In this document: positions 1 to 13,000 of the stretch, piece by piece
How the letters are laid out: the number at the start of each line of letters is the position of its first letter
Numbering within the stretch: position 1 is the stretch's first letter
Source: Pseudophaeomoniella oleicola
Lineage: Eukaryota > Ascomycota > Eurotiomycetes > Phaeomoniellales > Phaeomoniellaceae
DNA: 64,000 bases
Assembly (NCBI GenBank): GCA_003868215.1
Contig: QWDQ01000028.1
Location: 62,001 to 126,000, forward strand
Reading direction: 5' to 3'
Made by a program: the position numbers and the translations under genes
Notes under the pieces: model-generated
What the model was told of the DNA's origin: nothing
Seen by the model: only the letters and a program-made list of their open reading frames with translations
Databases searched by the model: none

Positions 1-1755
1 GACGTCCAACAAGAGCTTGCCTATTCTAACAAGGAGCTCGAAGCACTTGAAAAGAATCTCGAGGAAGCGACGAGCAAGATTCAGCGGTTGACGGTGCAAC
101 AAGAATCAAGCCACAACGAGATCGCTTTCCTTCGTGAAGAACAAGACGCCGACAAAATCAAGATCGGTGATCTCGAAGCTGCTCTGGAGACAACTTCAGT
201 GAACCTTCAATCCGAAAAGGACAAAACGGAAGAGTTGGATAAGTGTCTGGCCGAAGAACGCTACCAACGTGAGGTTATTGCCAGTAAAGAGAAACAAGAG
301 GTTCAGAAAATGATGAATGAACTCAATCGAGAAGTGTCGGCAGCTCGTGATGAGGTTCGGCGCCTTAAGAAGGCGCTGTCTGCTCGTGAGATCGAACTCA
401 CTTCGTGGAGAGACCGTCTCACAGAGCTAGAAAACAGTCTTCGAGATCTGCTAGGGGAGCCAGATGGAACGAGAGCGACATTTTTGAACACAATCTCAAG
501 GTTGCAAAAGGACTTGGACTCCACATCTATGGAGTTGGATTCCACTCGACAGAGGCTGGATGAAAAGGAGACACTCTTGGCGGACCGAGTTCGTCTTCTC
601 GAATCGAGTGGTCTTGAATCCCGAAAGCTGTCTGAAATGCTGGAGAAGGAAAGACAAGCACGACGGGCGGATAAACATTCTTTCGAACAGACTCTCAGAT
701 CGCATCAACAGGCCACCAGGTCAATCTCACACAGCAATACTCGAATCTCAGAGCTCGAGGCGGCACGGCAAAGTGACAGAAGGAAATTCATCCAGGCTGA
801 AAACCAGTATAAGGAGCAACTCGGCGAAAGGAATGGCATCTTGCTTCAACTGTGGAAGAAGTTGTCAACAATGTGTGGGCCGGATTGGGCTCACTCCAAT
901 TCGCTGATCAACGGGAATCTTCCAAGCCAAGAGGTCATCGGTAACATACTGTTTTGGCCTGGGTTCTCCCGTAACTTGCTCCTTGCTGCTAAACAGGTGG
1001 AGGGCACCATAGGCATCTTCAAAGAAAGGATCAAACGCATAGAGCGTGAATTATGGAAGGAGTATAAAGCCATCGAGCATACGATTGACGTTCGGATGAA
1101 GAAGCTTGAACGGGTTGAAGAGATTGTGAGCAACATGCGTTCACAGCAACGGCAGGATGCGCCTGGTCATACGCGTTCGCGTTCTGGATCTGATTTCAAC
1201 AAATTGAAAGGAGAAAATCGTCTTCTCAAAGCGGAATTATCCTTACTGCAGCAACAACAGCGCGCCGAAGCAAACCGTGGTGGAGGTGGGATCCCACCTC
1301 GTGGCTCTTCGCATCGTGCATCTGGAAGCGGCCCCTCAACCTCACTCATGCGCGCCCATTCTAGCAACGTGGTCGAGCATTTGCAATCTGCCGAAGGGAC
1401 CGATCGACAGAATGGTAGAAGCAATTCGGTCAGTTCCCGCGCAAGCGTTCAACCCACCCAGGGTTTTCTGATCCCTGCGTACAACGGGGGCAATGGTGAA
1501 ACTGGCCAGTATAACCTGGCCGGTCAAGACAAATGGATCCATCGACTTCGCGAGCTCGAACGACGACTGAAGGCTGAAAGGGAGGCCAGACTTCAGGATC
1601 GAAGCGGGGCGCGCAAAAGGTTGGAAGAACGAGATGCGGTCAACGAGGAACTGAGGATGGAGTTGGAGAGGGAGCGTATGAGACGAGAAACCGGCTTCAT
1701 ATCTTCGGCTAAGCCCTCGAACAATGCCGACGATCAAGCCTCCGGAGGGAGATGA
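1..1755 (+). CDS. apsB: C-terminal part of ApsB/Mto1-like microtubule-organising coiled-coil protein
   Basis: The frame is open from the first base to the stop at 1753-1755, so this is the last 584 residues of a gene that begins outside the window. Most of it is charged coiled coil with many E, K, R and Q heptads. A less charged block (about 840-1130, with LLQLWKKLS and CGPDWAH) interrupts the coil. The tail has a low-complexity Ser/Gly region followed by KWIHRLRELERRLKAERE, which resembles the Mto2-binding/MASC segment at the C-terminus of Mto1 (S. pombe) and ApsB (A. nidulans). In those proteins this end targets gamma-tubulin complexes to septa and cytoplasmic sites. The N-terminal gamma-tubulin-activating motif would lie off the window. 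The family call is from memory of the C-terminal motif; a Pcp1-like spindle-pole protein is the main alternative. Confidence 0.75.
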   Translation, partial: DVQQELAYSNKELEALEKNLEEATSKIQRLTVQQESSHNEIAFLREEQDADKIKIGDLEAALETTSVNLQSEKDKTEELDKCLAEERYQREVIASKEKQEVQKMMNELNREVSAARDEVRRLKKALSAREIELTSWRDRLTELENSLRDLLGEPDGTRATFLNTISRLQKDLDSTSMELDSTRQRLDEKETLLADRVRLLESSGLESRKLSEMLEKERQARRADKHSFEQTLRSHQQATRSISHSNTRISELEAARQSDRRKFIQAENQYKEQLGERNGILLQLWKKLSTMCGPDWAHSNSLINGNLPSQEVIGNILFWPGFSRNLLLAAKQVEGTIGIFKERIKRIERELWKEYKAIEHTIDVRMKKLERVEEIVSNMRSQQRQDAPGHTRSRSGSDFNKLKGENRLLKAELSLLQQQQRAEANRGGGGIPPRGSSHRASGSGPSTSLMRAHSSNVVEHLQSAEGTDRQNGRSNSVSSRASVQPTQGFLIPAYNGGNGETGQYNLAGQDKWIHRLRELERRLKAEREARLQDRSGARKRLEERDAVNEELRMELERERMRRETGFISSAKPSNNADDQASGGR

Positions 1756-4700
1756 ACTTTCTGCTTCTTGTTCTTGATTTTGCGCATGGCATGGACCGGA
1801 GTCAAGGGGAGCGATGTGTTCTTCCCCCCCCCCCCCCTTTGTTTCTTAGCGAGTGTGTGAGATCCAACGAAAAATGCGTTTGTACATTATTACCACACAT
1901 GGAGCGCTCGGCCGGAACTGATTCTTAAGCGAGTGAGCGAGTGAGCGAGTGAGCCAGCGCGTATGGCGTTTTTCCTCTTTGTTTTTCTTTTTGATATGGA
2001 TATCATGGGCTCCAGAGTGCGAATTACCTTACCTTTATTGGTACCTAGGTATGATTACCTATTATGATTGTATATCTTAAATTCGAAAGACCGAGAGAAA
2101 GAGAGAGAGAGAGAATGAAAATGAGAGTGATTAAGTAAAAAAGACTTTTTCAAAACACAAGTAATCATGCTATGGCATGGCATGCATGCCTGCCATTCCT
2201 AGAGGAGACTGGGTTCGTTTTCGTATAGATACCTAATAGATAGCTATTGTAAGTATCAACGATGAAGGGAAAGATATGATCCTTCCTTTTCCCCCTTTTC
2301 TCTGTGATTAGTAGTAAAGGAGTCTTGATCGGCTACCTACCTGAGTAGGTTAGCCAGTCAGTTCTGTAATATGTGATGTCGACAAGACAGAAGCTTCACT
2401 TTTCAGATGCTTTCGGGGAGGGAGGGGGCTTTGGGCTCGAGCCGTGGAGCCGCATGTGGCGTTGGAAATGTTGAGAGAAGCTGATCATTTAATAATTTTG
2501 CTTTTTGTGTTGTCATGCTGTTGCATACAATGTTGTAATTATATCGTCGTGGGTAGATGTCATGGTGTTTCAATCTAGAGACAGATGCCCCTCGAGCCCT
2601 CCGTCCCTGCATGGCGGCATGCGGATCAAAGGGTGGAGAAAAAGACGGGTGTTGGGTGATAAAGATAACACCATAAAGGAGAGTAGGGGGCTATCACGGC
2701 TGACGGATGCCGTTAGTTATTAATTAAAACGTTGCGGCGAAAAGCTGATATTGTTATCATGGTATAAAAATGGAAAGAGAAAGCGATGGTTGTGTATAAT
2801 CCTATAGGTGAGTGAGGAGGGCGATGAAGACGATCCTTTCGGCTTTGAGGTTTACCAAGTACTACTACGTAGTACTAGGTAGTAAGTAATACAGTCAGTA
2901 TTCATTTGGTGGTCTGATGTCCCAGTAGAATCCATCACGAAGGACGATCGATTGCGGGTTTGTTTCTGATTGATTTGTTGATGATATGGATATGATCGAC
3001 CTCGCCGGTCAGCGGTCGTTCGTGTCGAGGTGTCTTGGAGCAGCTTGACAATTTTCGTTTTATGGGAACAGTTCGAAAGCTATCAAATGTGCTTCGGATG
3101 GCTCGCTGTGGTGCCGAGGTGTTACTACATAGTACGTAGTAAGGGGTTCTTTTATGGTTGAGAGCGGGTTGGGCTAAGATTGATGCAGTGAAGATAGACA
3201 GTTCAGACGCAGGAGAAAAATGAGTGGATAAGCGTTTGGGAACGGGGTGGATTTGGATGTCGGAACATGGTAGATTGGATTCTGTGGAAAGATCTACCAT
3301 CATCTGCCCATCCTCGCCATGTTGTGCAGTGTTGAAACCGTGTGCTCGTAGTTGGTATGTGCGTAGTAGCTATGATTACTTAGTACCTTAAAGTTTGTGG
3401 TAGAAGCGAAGATGATCGATGAGTGAAGATGATGGAGCAAGTGGCTACTGGTGGTTAGTGCCTTGTAGAGAGGAGTAGCCATTGGAGACTGCTGATACTA
3501 CTTGGAACTAAGTCGTCGTGAGGAAAATGAAATCACGTTGGGAACAGAGAGAAGAGAGTGAGGAAAGGAGGTGACGCGTCGACTCTCACGATGCTGTGTA
3601 ACTTAACTCATCGCTTGCAAGAGCATCATCCAATACGTGATGCGGTGTGGCTTGATAGAAATCGGCATGATTCTTTTCTATCTACTACGTAGTAACTTAA
3701 CACTAATGTCCTATCTTAATACCTTCCAGATACAGTCCAAGCGTGTACCTAAGATAGATGGTACCTATCCTGCACTACGTACTAGGCGAGTAGGTAGCGA
3801 GGTAGTAATACTCTAACTTATGCCAGGCTAAATCTTGACAGATCTCATGTTCCTTGAGGTGACACTCGTCCTTTCTATTCCTTTCCTTTCTTTCCGTCCG
3901 GGGGACAGACAGGGTCTAAGAGAGGCCTACTGTACAGTACTACGTAGTACTTGCAGGAGGTACCAGTACTTTAGGCTACATGCACTCTATTAAGGTACGT
4001 ACGTACCTTAGTAATTGAGTAGGTACCTAAGGTAGATAGATACAACTTAACTACTGTATCTCTACTTAGGTAGGTCCCTAAGTTAGGTAGGTACCTAGGT
4101 TTCCTACCGGGGACCGTTTGAGCCTTAATCAGTGTTTTGTCCATAACCGGAAATTCCAACTGTTGTTAACCTAATGCTGTTAATAATGTCCTTCCCCGTC
4201 AGTCGTGCCTGTGGGAGCTTTATAGCGGATGCTACCCAGTATCAGTTGGGTAAGCAGATCCAGTGCCTTCAACCAGACACGCCCTCTTTGCCATTCCAGC
4301 AACATGTATCTACTGTTGATATCGTAGACCCAGGTCCGTTGTACTTGTCTCTCTGTCTATCTCCTATCTACCTTACATATCTCACTTGTTTGACAAGAAC
4401 CACGGGAATACTAGAGTACGTATAGTAACTCCATTTCTCCTCTTCACCAGTGACAACCTACTAACTTAACTATATAGTAATGTAATTACCATATCTCCCG
4501 CACCCAGCAATTCAGAAGATTCCCAAAGGGCAATTAACCTTTGGCTTTAAGCACAGATATGGTGACTGGAACAAGGAAAGTTACCAAAGAGATCGACTAA
4601 TAGAGGATCTAAATTGCCTAATGCTGATCCCCGAAATTCCAACCGAGGCGGACTATGGGAGAGAGAAGGGTGACTTGGACTAGGTAAAGGTAATTATGGT

Positions 4701-5385
4701 AACGTTTATAGTGGTAGATATTACTACAGAATACGTCTCTTTCTCGGTAATGTAGCACTACAGTGTTACAATGACGGTACCTAAGGTAGGTATCAGTATC
4801 AATACCCTCATCACCGCTTGCCTTTTCCTGTCGAGCCCATTGCTTTCCCTCCTGCACAGGCTGCGGTGCGCCTCCCATCTTTACGGCTTTCGCTGCTGGA
4901 ACCTACCGTCCGAATATTGATTGATTGATTGATTGACCGATCGCATCTCTCCTGCAGACCCTGACTGCTTCTCGACTAAAAAACTTACTCGTTGAAACAT
5001 ATCCCGGCATCGATAATATCAAATACCCGAAGGGCAAAAGTTAGAGAGAGGGAAAAAAGAGCACGGTGACGGTAACTCGACACGTGAGGAGGACGGGGAG
5101 TACACGGTTCACACACTCATTCCGCCAGCAATAGCGACTTTCATTCCACGTTTTGCCGACATCAAGACCTGCAACTAACCGCTGTGGCAACCTACGCACC
5201 TGAACTTCATGCAATCCACGACGACTTCCGCCGCGAGAAATGTCCAGGGCGCCGACTGCACGATATCGTAGATCCTTATCGATGTATCGCCCATTTATTC
5301 AGCGGCGTTGACGAGACCAGCGAGAATACTATTTTGCATCCCCACCGGTGCGTAGAGGGTCGTCGACACCCTCGGTGGTGATCCG
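1756..5385. other. 3.6-kb repeat-rich intergenic spacer upstream of wc-1
   Basis: No convincing gene is visible; the longest open frames are short, lack family features and overlap one another. The spacer holds a C-run at about 1826-1838, three copies of an 8-bp unit gagtgagc (about 1931-1954), a GA tract near 2096-2115, an ATTG tandem run near 4917-4936, and many CTACGTAG and CCTAGG palindromes (for example near 2041, 2866, 3686, 3940 and 4090). A perfect E-box CACGTG lies at 5081-5086, about 300 bp before the wc-1 start. The right half is presumably the wc-1 promoter and 5' leader. Confidence 0.6.
5209..5311 (+). promoter_or_regulatory. two overlapping upstream ORFs in the probable wc-1 leader
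   Basis: Two short ATG-initiated frames lie just before the wc-1 start. One runs 5209-5271 (20 codons and a stop); the other runs 5240-5311 in a different frame and overlaps it. If the transcript starts upstream of 5209, both would be met before the wc-1 ATG at 5386 and could lower its translation. The transcript start is unknown, so a regulatory role is inference. Confidence 0.3.
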
Positions 5386-8300
5386 ATGAGCGGCATGGAC
5401 CGCTTCTATGGCGCATACAGTGCAATGAGCACGGGGCAGGCAATGCAGCCGATGGGCATGGATAACACAATGGGGAGCATCGATGAGAACGAGATGGTGG
5501 GAGACAGCCTCGACGATATCATAAATCAAAACCAAGAAATGCAGCGGCGGCGGACCATGGATGTCAGCTTCGACATGTCGCCGGATTTCCAGTCACAAGG
5601 GCGCAGGGCGAGCATGATGGAATTTGGCTCGGCAGATGAGAACGCATTGGTGGACTTTGGGTTTGATCCTGCTCCGGCGCAACAACCATTTCATACTAGC
5701 ACAAACACGCCCAATGTCATGCAAAAGGCATCGAATTTGCGCAAAGCCCGGTCGAAGGAAGATCTCGCAATGAATACGGCGTACTCGACGTTCGGTCCCA
5801 TGTTTGATAATGTGCAATCCTCTACGACGTATACCGCTCCTGTGAACGTTTCCTCGACCATGACCTTACCCGCCTCAGATTTCCTGCCGAATGGGGGGGA
5901 TATGCCCATGGCGATGGACTTTACAGGACCCGCAGCGACCATGGGATCTATGCACTTCTCCATGATCTCTCAACCGCCAGTCTACACGCAATCCCCGATC
6001 CATACGAATTTCCCTTCCGTTACCTTCGCTCCCTCCAACCCGAGTGTTGGCATACAAGACGGATTGTCAGATGAGCAAACGATGTTGGAGAAGGTGGCAC
6101 AGATGTCAATACCAGGTCCAATGGCGGCGGGCACGAAAGTTCCATCGGAACCTTTATCGCAAACAACTAGCTCTGCTGGACAGACACCTTCCGCAGGGGC
6201 TATCAGTATGGATACGCCGCAGACAATGGGCATAGACACTCCTCAGAATGCATTGGTGGACCAGAGGCAAGGTTCTGGAACGCCTTACGGAAACAGTGAG
6301 TGTGCTAGTTCAGAACATCGTTGAGCATACTGACTTTACAGCCATAGTGCCTGACCCATCACCCCGTGTCAAGCAAGAAACGCCTATAACCACGCAATAC
6401 CATAACGCGTACTCCTCCAGTGGGTTCGACATGCTCGGTGTTCTGGTCTGTTATAATTCTCTGATTATATGCCACTGCTGACTGTGGAACAGATGCGAAT
6501 AGCGAATAGAGGAAAACCTGAAATCAATATTGGTCCCGTGGATTTGTCGTGCGCTTTCGTGGTCTGTGACATCAATCAGCATGATCTGCCAATCGTTTAT
6601 TGCTCCGAAGTCTTTGAAAGACTGACAGGTTATAACAAGCACGAGATTTTGGGTCGGAACTGTCGTTTTCTTCAAGCTCCTGACGGCAGAGTCCAAGCAG
6701 GCGTGAAACGGAAATATGTGGACGACAAGTCTGTTTTACACCTCAAAAATAAGATTGCTCAACGGGCAGAAGTCCAGCTCAGCTTGATCAATTACAGGAA
6801 AGGAGGGCAACCCTTCATGAATTTGTTGACGATGATACCCGTTGTATGGGATAATGATGAGTATAGATACTACGTGGGCTTCCAGGTCGATCTGGTGGAA
6901 CAACCAGGGGCGGTGTCAGGACGGAATCCAGGTCAGTCTAATACCTGCTGTCGTGAAGATCTCTGTCTAATTGCCTCCAGACGGTTCGTATGCTATCAAT
7001 TACCAGCGCGGCCTAAGTTTACCTCGATACGTTGCTCAAGCACCGGAAGATCGAGCGAACCAGCAACCCGAGAATGGGCAAACGATTGGACGAGACGAAG
7101 TGTCAACGGTACTAAGTACAATTGGCTCTGGGGACTCAGAACTTTCGAAACGCATATGGGACAAGGTTCTTCTCGAGAACACCGATGACGTTGTTCATGT
7201 TTTATCCCTCAAGGGTCTTTTCCTCTATCTGTCACCGGCCTGTCGGAAAGTGCTGGAGTACGATGCTTCCGAATTGGTCGGTACAGCTCTATCCTCGGTC
7301 TGCCATCCCAGCGACATCGTGCCAGTCACCCGAGAGCTCAAGGATACATCTTCTACCTCGCCCATCAATGTTGTATTTAGAATTCGCCGAAAACATAGTG
7401 GCTACACGTGGTTTGAAAGCCACGGCACCTTACACACTGAACAAGGAAAAGGCCGAAAATGCATCATCCTTGTCGGTAGGGAGCGACCCGTATACGCCCT
7501 GACGAGACCAGGTATTGAGATCGGAGACAGTGAAGTGTGGTCTAAATTGTCTACATCAGGGATGATCTTATTCGTCGCTTCGAACGTTCGTCTTTTATTA
7601 GATCGAACACCAGAAGATCTGATCGGTACAAGCATGCAGGCGCTCATGAGAACAGATTCTAGGTTAGAGTTCGGCCGTGCTCTGGAACAGGCAAGAGGTG
7701 GGAGAAGAACGTCTTTTAAACATGATCTGCAGAATAGGAGGGGACAAGTCCTTCAAGCCCAAACATTCCTCTTCCCTGGTGATGCAGAGGAGGGTTCCAA
7801 GCCTACATTCTTGGTTGCGCAAACCAGGTTGTTGAAGATGACCCGAGTTAATCTTGCCCAACGCACGTCCGTATCTGCCTCGCCCATGACAGACCATGCA
7901 TCCGTCGGGTCTGTTGCAACCGTGACTTCTGGGTTTGGTGGACCACCTTCACGAAGCAACAGTATGTCATTGCCAGTCTCGGCACGCAGTAGCACGAGCA
8001 AGGGCGTAGTGACAATCCACGGCGGTGAGGCTTTGACAATCGGCAATCAGGATGAGATGTTGGCCTCAGAGGACAATATATTCGACGAATTAAAGACGAC
8101 TCGTAGCACAAGTTGGCAATTCGAACTTCGACAGATGGAGAAGCAGAACCGAATCCTGGCAGAAGAATTACAGGCTTTAATCAGCCGGAAAAAGAAGAGG
8201 AAAAGGAGAAAGGGGGCCGGTCAATTGGAAAAGGATTGTGCGAATTGTCATACTCGTGTAACGCCAGAATGGAGGAGAGGGCCTAGTGGAAACCGAGATT

Positions 8301-8873
8301 TGTGCAACAGTTGTGGGTTGCGATGGGCCAAGCAGGTACGTGATCTCAGATAATGCTCGTCACGGGCCGTTGACTGATATTTCATAGAATGGTCGTGTCT
8401 CACCTCGCAAATCCACCTCCGACGGAGGTAAAACTCCCAAAACACCAAGTCAGACGTCCTTCTCCTCTGAACAGAACAAAGACCGACCTTTATTGTCGCC
8501 TGTAACAGGTCAATCACGATCCAATACATCCACCTCGAATAATACATCCACCACTCAAAAAGTCAACCCCAATCCTTTGCCTAAAGATAACCAAGAAATC
8601 GACGCCCAATCCAGACCTGACCCTCCCAAAGCTCCTCACAGTAATTCAGGCGCACCCAACACGACGTTCCCATTCACATCCTCCACGCCGATGCCAACGG
8701 CCACAGCATCGGCTTCAGCACCAAGCTTAGATTCCCATATCGCCAAGACGGCAAAACTCAGCGGTCAGAACATGTTGGGATCGGTGTCAGACAGACATTC
8801 CTTATCTCTCAAGATCGATGAAGATGTCGAGGGAGAACTTGAAGATTCGAGTGTGACATATGACACGGCTTAG
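5386..8873 (+). CDS. wc-1: White collar 1 blue-light photoreceptor and GATA transcription factor
   Basis: Predicted join(5386..6295, 6342..6445, 6493..6931, 6981..8335, 8388..8873), 1097 residues; Neurospora WC-1 is about 1170. A LOV domain covers about residues 354-474 with the flavin-binding motif GRNCRFLQ at 392-399; Cys395 is the expected photo-adduct cysteine. Two further PAS domains follow at about 545-658 and 667-775. A basic stretch (KKKRKRRK) precedes a C-X2-C-X18-C-X2-C GATA zinc finger at 904-929. The N-terminus is Met/Ser/Gln-rich but lacks the long polyglutamine of Neurospora. In the family, WC-1 pairs with WC-2, binds light-response elements and drives light-induced and circadian transcription in the nucleus. 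Intron 2 uses a weak GTCTGT donor, chosen because it restores the conserved block before the LOV domain at the same length as Neurospora. Aspergillus calls this gene lreA. Confidence 0.95.
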
Positions 8874-9474
8874 ACTGGTTCCCATGCCTGCTTCCACTAC
8901 GTCACGCTTCTCCTTTCACGTCGTGCCGGCCGAAGGAATTGGATTATATACCCAAAGAAGAAGGGAAAGAGAAAAGGAGTCTATCCAGAGTGAAACGTTT
9001 TGGAGTCAACTGTGCCTGAATCCATCAAAGCAGCTTTTGGCTCCCTCCTCCTTAATTACCTTTCCTCATCGGCAATGACCAGAAACGAGAGAAACGAGAG
9101 CAACGAGAAACGAATCCTCTCTTTTTCTTTCCCCCCTCTTTTCTACTTTGGTTTTCAACTACGGTCTAGATGGTCTTATGTATATGCCTGCATGAGTGAG
9201 CGCCCGACTGACTGCACTTCCAAGCATGAGAAAAATCTCTAACAAACATCGAACGTCAAATATAAATTTATATATACATAAATATCATGATACCCCAGGG
9301 GATTTTTTTGCTTTGCTCTTTGCTTCTCTTCCCTTTTTTTCCCCTTTTTTTCCCCTTTTTTTTTTCTTTTCTTTTTTTTTTTTTGTAATATCTTTCTTGT
9401 AATATTCGATCTGATCTTCAGAGATCCTATCTACTCTACTACTATGGATAATTCTACTAGTAGCAGGTTCAAAC

Positions 9475-9492
9475 CCCCCCCCCCCCCCCCCA
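9475..9492. repeat. poly-C homopolymer
   Basis: About eighteen consecutive C residues in the spacer after wc-1. Its exact length in the genome should be treated as uncertain because such runs are prone to sequencing error. Confidence 0.8.
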
Positions 9493-9670
9493 ACGATATC
9501 TTTTGTTCCTTGTCTAAAAGGTTTAAGGAAGAGAGAGGGAGGGAGGGAGGGAGGTAGATTTAGGTAGATTCAGGTAATAGATAGATGTTTTATTGAATAA
9601 TATGAATAACGACGACGACGACGACGAAAGACAAATAAATAATAAAGTAATGTAATGTATTGAAATCTTC

Positions 9671-9699
9671 GCTTCTTCTTCTTCTTCTTCTTCTTCTTC
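9671..9699. repeat. CTT trinucleotide microsatellite
   Basis: About nine tandem CTT units in non-coding sequence between two convergent genes. Confidence 0.85.
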
Positions 9700-10074
9700 T
9701 CTCTCATAGTACGGTGGAATCGTACATGTAGGTAATACCTAATGTAAGGTACCTACCTTACCTAGTGAGTACTCTTAATAATGGTAATGATAAATAGTGA
9801 GTTACTTTAAGTAAAATAAGTGCTAATGCTATAAAACAAAACCAAGATAAAAAAGGAATAATTGATTGAAAGATGATACCTTGTATCACCACCACTACCA
9901 ACCACCATGAGACGCCGCGCCCGCTAATAATACTGGTCTAAAGATACCTACAGAGGTATAATGTAGATATGTGAAAAAATAATAATGATATATGCATATA
10001 ACAGTTCAATCCATGTAATCAAATCCTACCCTCTGTGTCTGTCACACTCTCTTTCTCGTCCCTGGCTCACTCGC

Positions 10075-13000
10075 TCAACCTGTAATAGGCGTATGATACT
10101 CGTCGTCATCGTCGTCGTCGTTGTTCGTAATAGCAGCAGCGGTAGCAGCAGTAATAGTGGTATCATGATCATCTTCGTCATCGTCATCCTTTGCGGCTTC
10201 TTCTTCCAACGCTCGGATCCGCTCGTCCAGCTCTCTGCGTTCACTGTAAAGTTCCTCTTTCCTTTGCTCGGCACGTTTCAACGCCTCGACGTACGTGCCG
10301 ACTCGGACGATCTCTCGGAGCAGCCAACTGCTCTTGCGTTCCCAGTTGCCCATCGCCCTTTCGCGGTTGCTCGAGCGAGGGGAATATGCGAGCAACATGG
10401 CCGGACGGAGTTCGTTGTGTTTGGAAAGTTCTTCTTCGACGTTCTTCACGTAGTTGCTGAGTTGGCGGAGTTGATCAACTTCCATGAGCGTAGAGCGAAG
10501 GAGGGGAGGTTGCGGTGGAGTCCACTCGACAATCTTGAGATGGTCGGCAGGCAATGTACCACGGCGGGGGTTGTGGTGATCGAGAGAGGAACGGATGGAT
10601 GATTGGATTGACGGGCGAGGTTGATATTGCGATTGAGACGTTGACGTGGGTGGAGGGGGATTGTTGGAGTCACTTGAGGACGGATTATTGATTAGAGCAC
10701 GATTGATGGCATTATCGGACCAGCCGAATTCCATATTAGAAATACCACCAAAGAGAGGTTCTTTGGACATTCGTGCCGACCAGTAATTTGCTGTTGAGAC
10801 GAACTCTTTGACGATGTCAGGAGTACCAACTTCGAATAGATGTACTGCACCATTGGGGAGACTCAGAGCCCAGACATGAGGCCGTTGCTTGGAATATCCG
10901 GGTGGAGGTAGTGCACTTGCCATGGTATGACGAAGCTGCCATACTGCTATTTCTTCAGCGTTGTCCATCCAGTTACCTCCTCCGACGGGGCCAAGGGCGC
11001 TGGATTTGCCTAGAGTTTTTGCGCGCTGTCGGATTGTCTTTGCGTTCATGTCGAACGAGAACAGTCGCATCCAGCCCTTTTCTATGACAGCAAAACATTG
11101 GCTCCAATTGCGATCTTTGGTCCGTTTGTCGACACCGTCAAGATGATGCTTGTGATGGAGCAGGCCTTCTTTCGCCCACGGAGCGCCAGCAAGTTCCAGC
11201 GATTCATCCTCAAGAAGCGGAGCTTCCTTCATGCCATCTTCGCTCCCAGCCGATGAATTTACGGCGTCCTCTCTGATGATCGCTTGACTTAACGCGTTCG
11301 CGAAACCAATAGATTTTTGATACTCCGCTCCCGGGAACGCCGACCCAAATGACTCCACCGACATCGAGGTCAATGTCTTGCCAAATGAAGTCTTGCTCCA
11401 GGTGCTACTGTTTATTGACGGGGTCCACACAGATGACTGATCATCAAAACTTGTCCTGGTCGAGCCCATCGTCCCCATTGGATAAAGTCTTGGCCGAGAT
11501 CTTCCCTTTGATGTCCACCGCCCAGTGGTCCGGCTCTCGGGACCACGGCCTCTGGTATGCTCAGACTGAGCCCTGGACAACACACTTGGAGTTCTTCTGA
11601 GGGTACTCGATATCCCGAGGAAATGGTTGGAACTTGTGTTAGGCTCTGCCACTTCGACGGGTGCGCCAAACAGAGGTAATCTCTCTCGTGCAATCGATTG
11701 ATAGAATGATTTCAATACCACCTCAATCTGATTTTCCCACGCTCGATTTGGTCCTTTGAAAGGATACGTGACGAGTGGACCACCAACCACTTCTGATTCC
11801 GTTGAATCTTCTCTCGCAAGGCGATCTGTTGGTCTGACATTCCCTGCTGCTGGAGAACGGCTAACATCTAGTGAAGATTTACCTTTGCTGGTGTCGCCAG
11901 CGGAAGTGGGCGAATGGATCGTTGGTAGAATAGAATCTCGATTGGAGCCTTCCGGTCTGTGCCAAGTACCTGTTCTCACCGTCTCGACAGCGGACATTTC
12001 GTTATCATGAACAATATTACGGATGGTGTGTAATGTGTTGCGGATAAATTGTGTTTTCGTCATCTTCTGTTCAATATCTGCCATGTGCAGATCGGTATTG
12101 AGCAGCAATATCGAGTAGGTTATCGTGTGGACGACATCAGGCGATTTGAAGCCATTGTTCGGATTGCATTCGCACCAGCGTCGTGAGAAAGCATCAATAA
12201 TGCGATCCACTTGTTGTGATTCGCCTTTCAAGGCAATCCTGGAGCACATACCACGCAGTGCATAAAGGATGTTTTGGCCAGACCAGTCAAACAGGCTCAT
12301 GAAAGCGAGCCGCACAAGCTCTCGTTCAGGGTCAATCTCACCAAGCCACGCGCCAACCTGTTCGTGATCTTCATCTTTATCGTTGAAGATTTCCAACGCT
12401 TTCTCCATTGCAGCATTGCTTTGTTCGGCGCTTGCATCGAGGGATGCTTCAAATAAGGCTATGTGAGGGGAGGAAGGCAATTTCGCTGTTGGAGTGTCTC
12501 GAGAGATTGGTAAGGTGCTCTTCACTGATTTGAAGCTGCTAAGATCAGAGTTCGATTCGTGCGGTAATGGTTTGGCTCCTTCAATAGGTAGTGAAAGCCG
12601 TGTTTGGCCAAGTTGTTCTTCTGAGGAGTCCGCTCCGAGCCACACTCGGTTGTGGTGCGGTGCCAAATCTGAAATACCTCTTTCCCTGCCAACTTCTGAC
12701 TCTCTTGGAATGCCACCAGCGTTCGTATGCGGTCGTTGCATATGTTGCTCGCCATGAAGGGTCGGAGAATGTAGTGGTTCTTTATTAACTGGGGAGCTGT
12801 GCATCGTCGAAGGGCGTATCCGCTTCTCGTATAGCTTTCCCAACGAGAGATCCTCTGATCGACTGGAGTCCGACCGCAATGGGTGTTGCGGGCTTGCACT
12901 CGGGCTTGCATCCTCATTCCCGCTGCTATCAGCCAGAAAAGAGTCGTCCCCGACTTCAACACCAAGCCCTGTTCGCCTGTTCTTGACATTACGTTCAGGA

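Larger units (their letters stand above)
8874..10074. other. convergent 3' spacer with homopolymers and microsatellites
   Basis: The spacer lies between the 3' ends of wc-1 (+) and the Arf-GEF gene (-). It is pyrimidine-rich on the plus strand, with T-runs around 9305-9385, a C-run of about 18 at 9475-9492, a GAC/ACG tandem tract at about 9610-9628, and a CTT tandem tract at about 9671-9699. Short AGGTACCTACC-type motifs occur near 9730-9765. No gene is seen. Confidence 0.6.

Noticed and set aside
1926-1954. The gagtgagc tandem as a CRISPR-like or telomeric repeat
   Set aside because: Three short contiguous copies without spacers, and not the TTAGGG telomere unit; an ordinary microsatellite.
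9455-9500. Sequence resembling a tRNA T-arm (aggttcaaacccc) before the poly-C run
   Set aside because: No matching acceptor, D or anticodon arms could be folded upstream; the match is created by the C-run.
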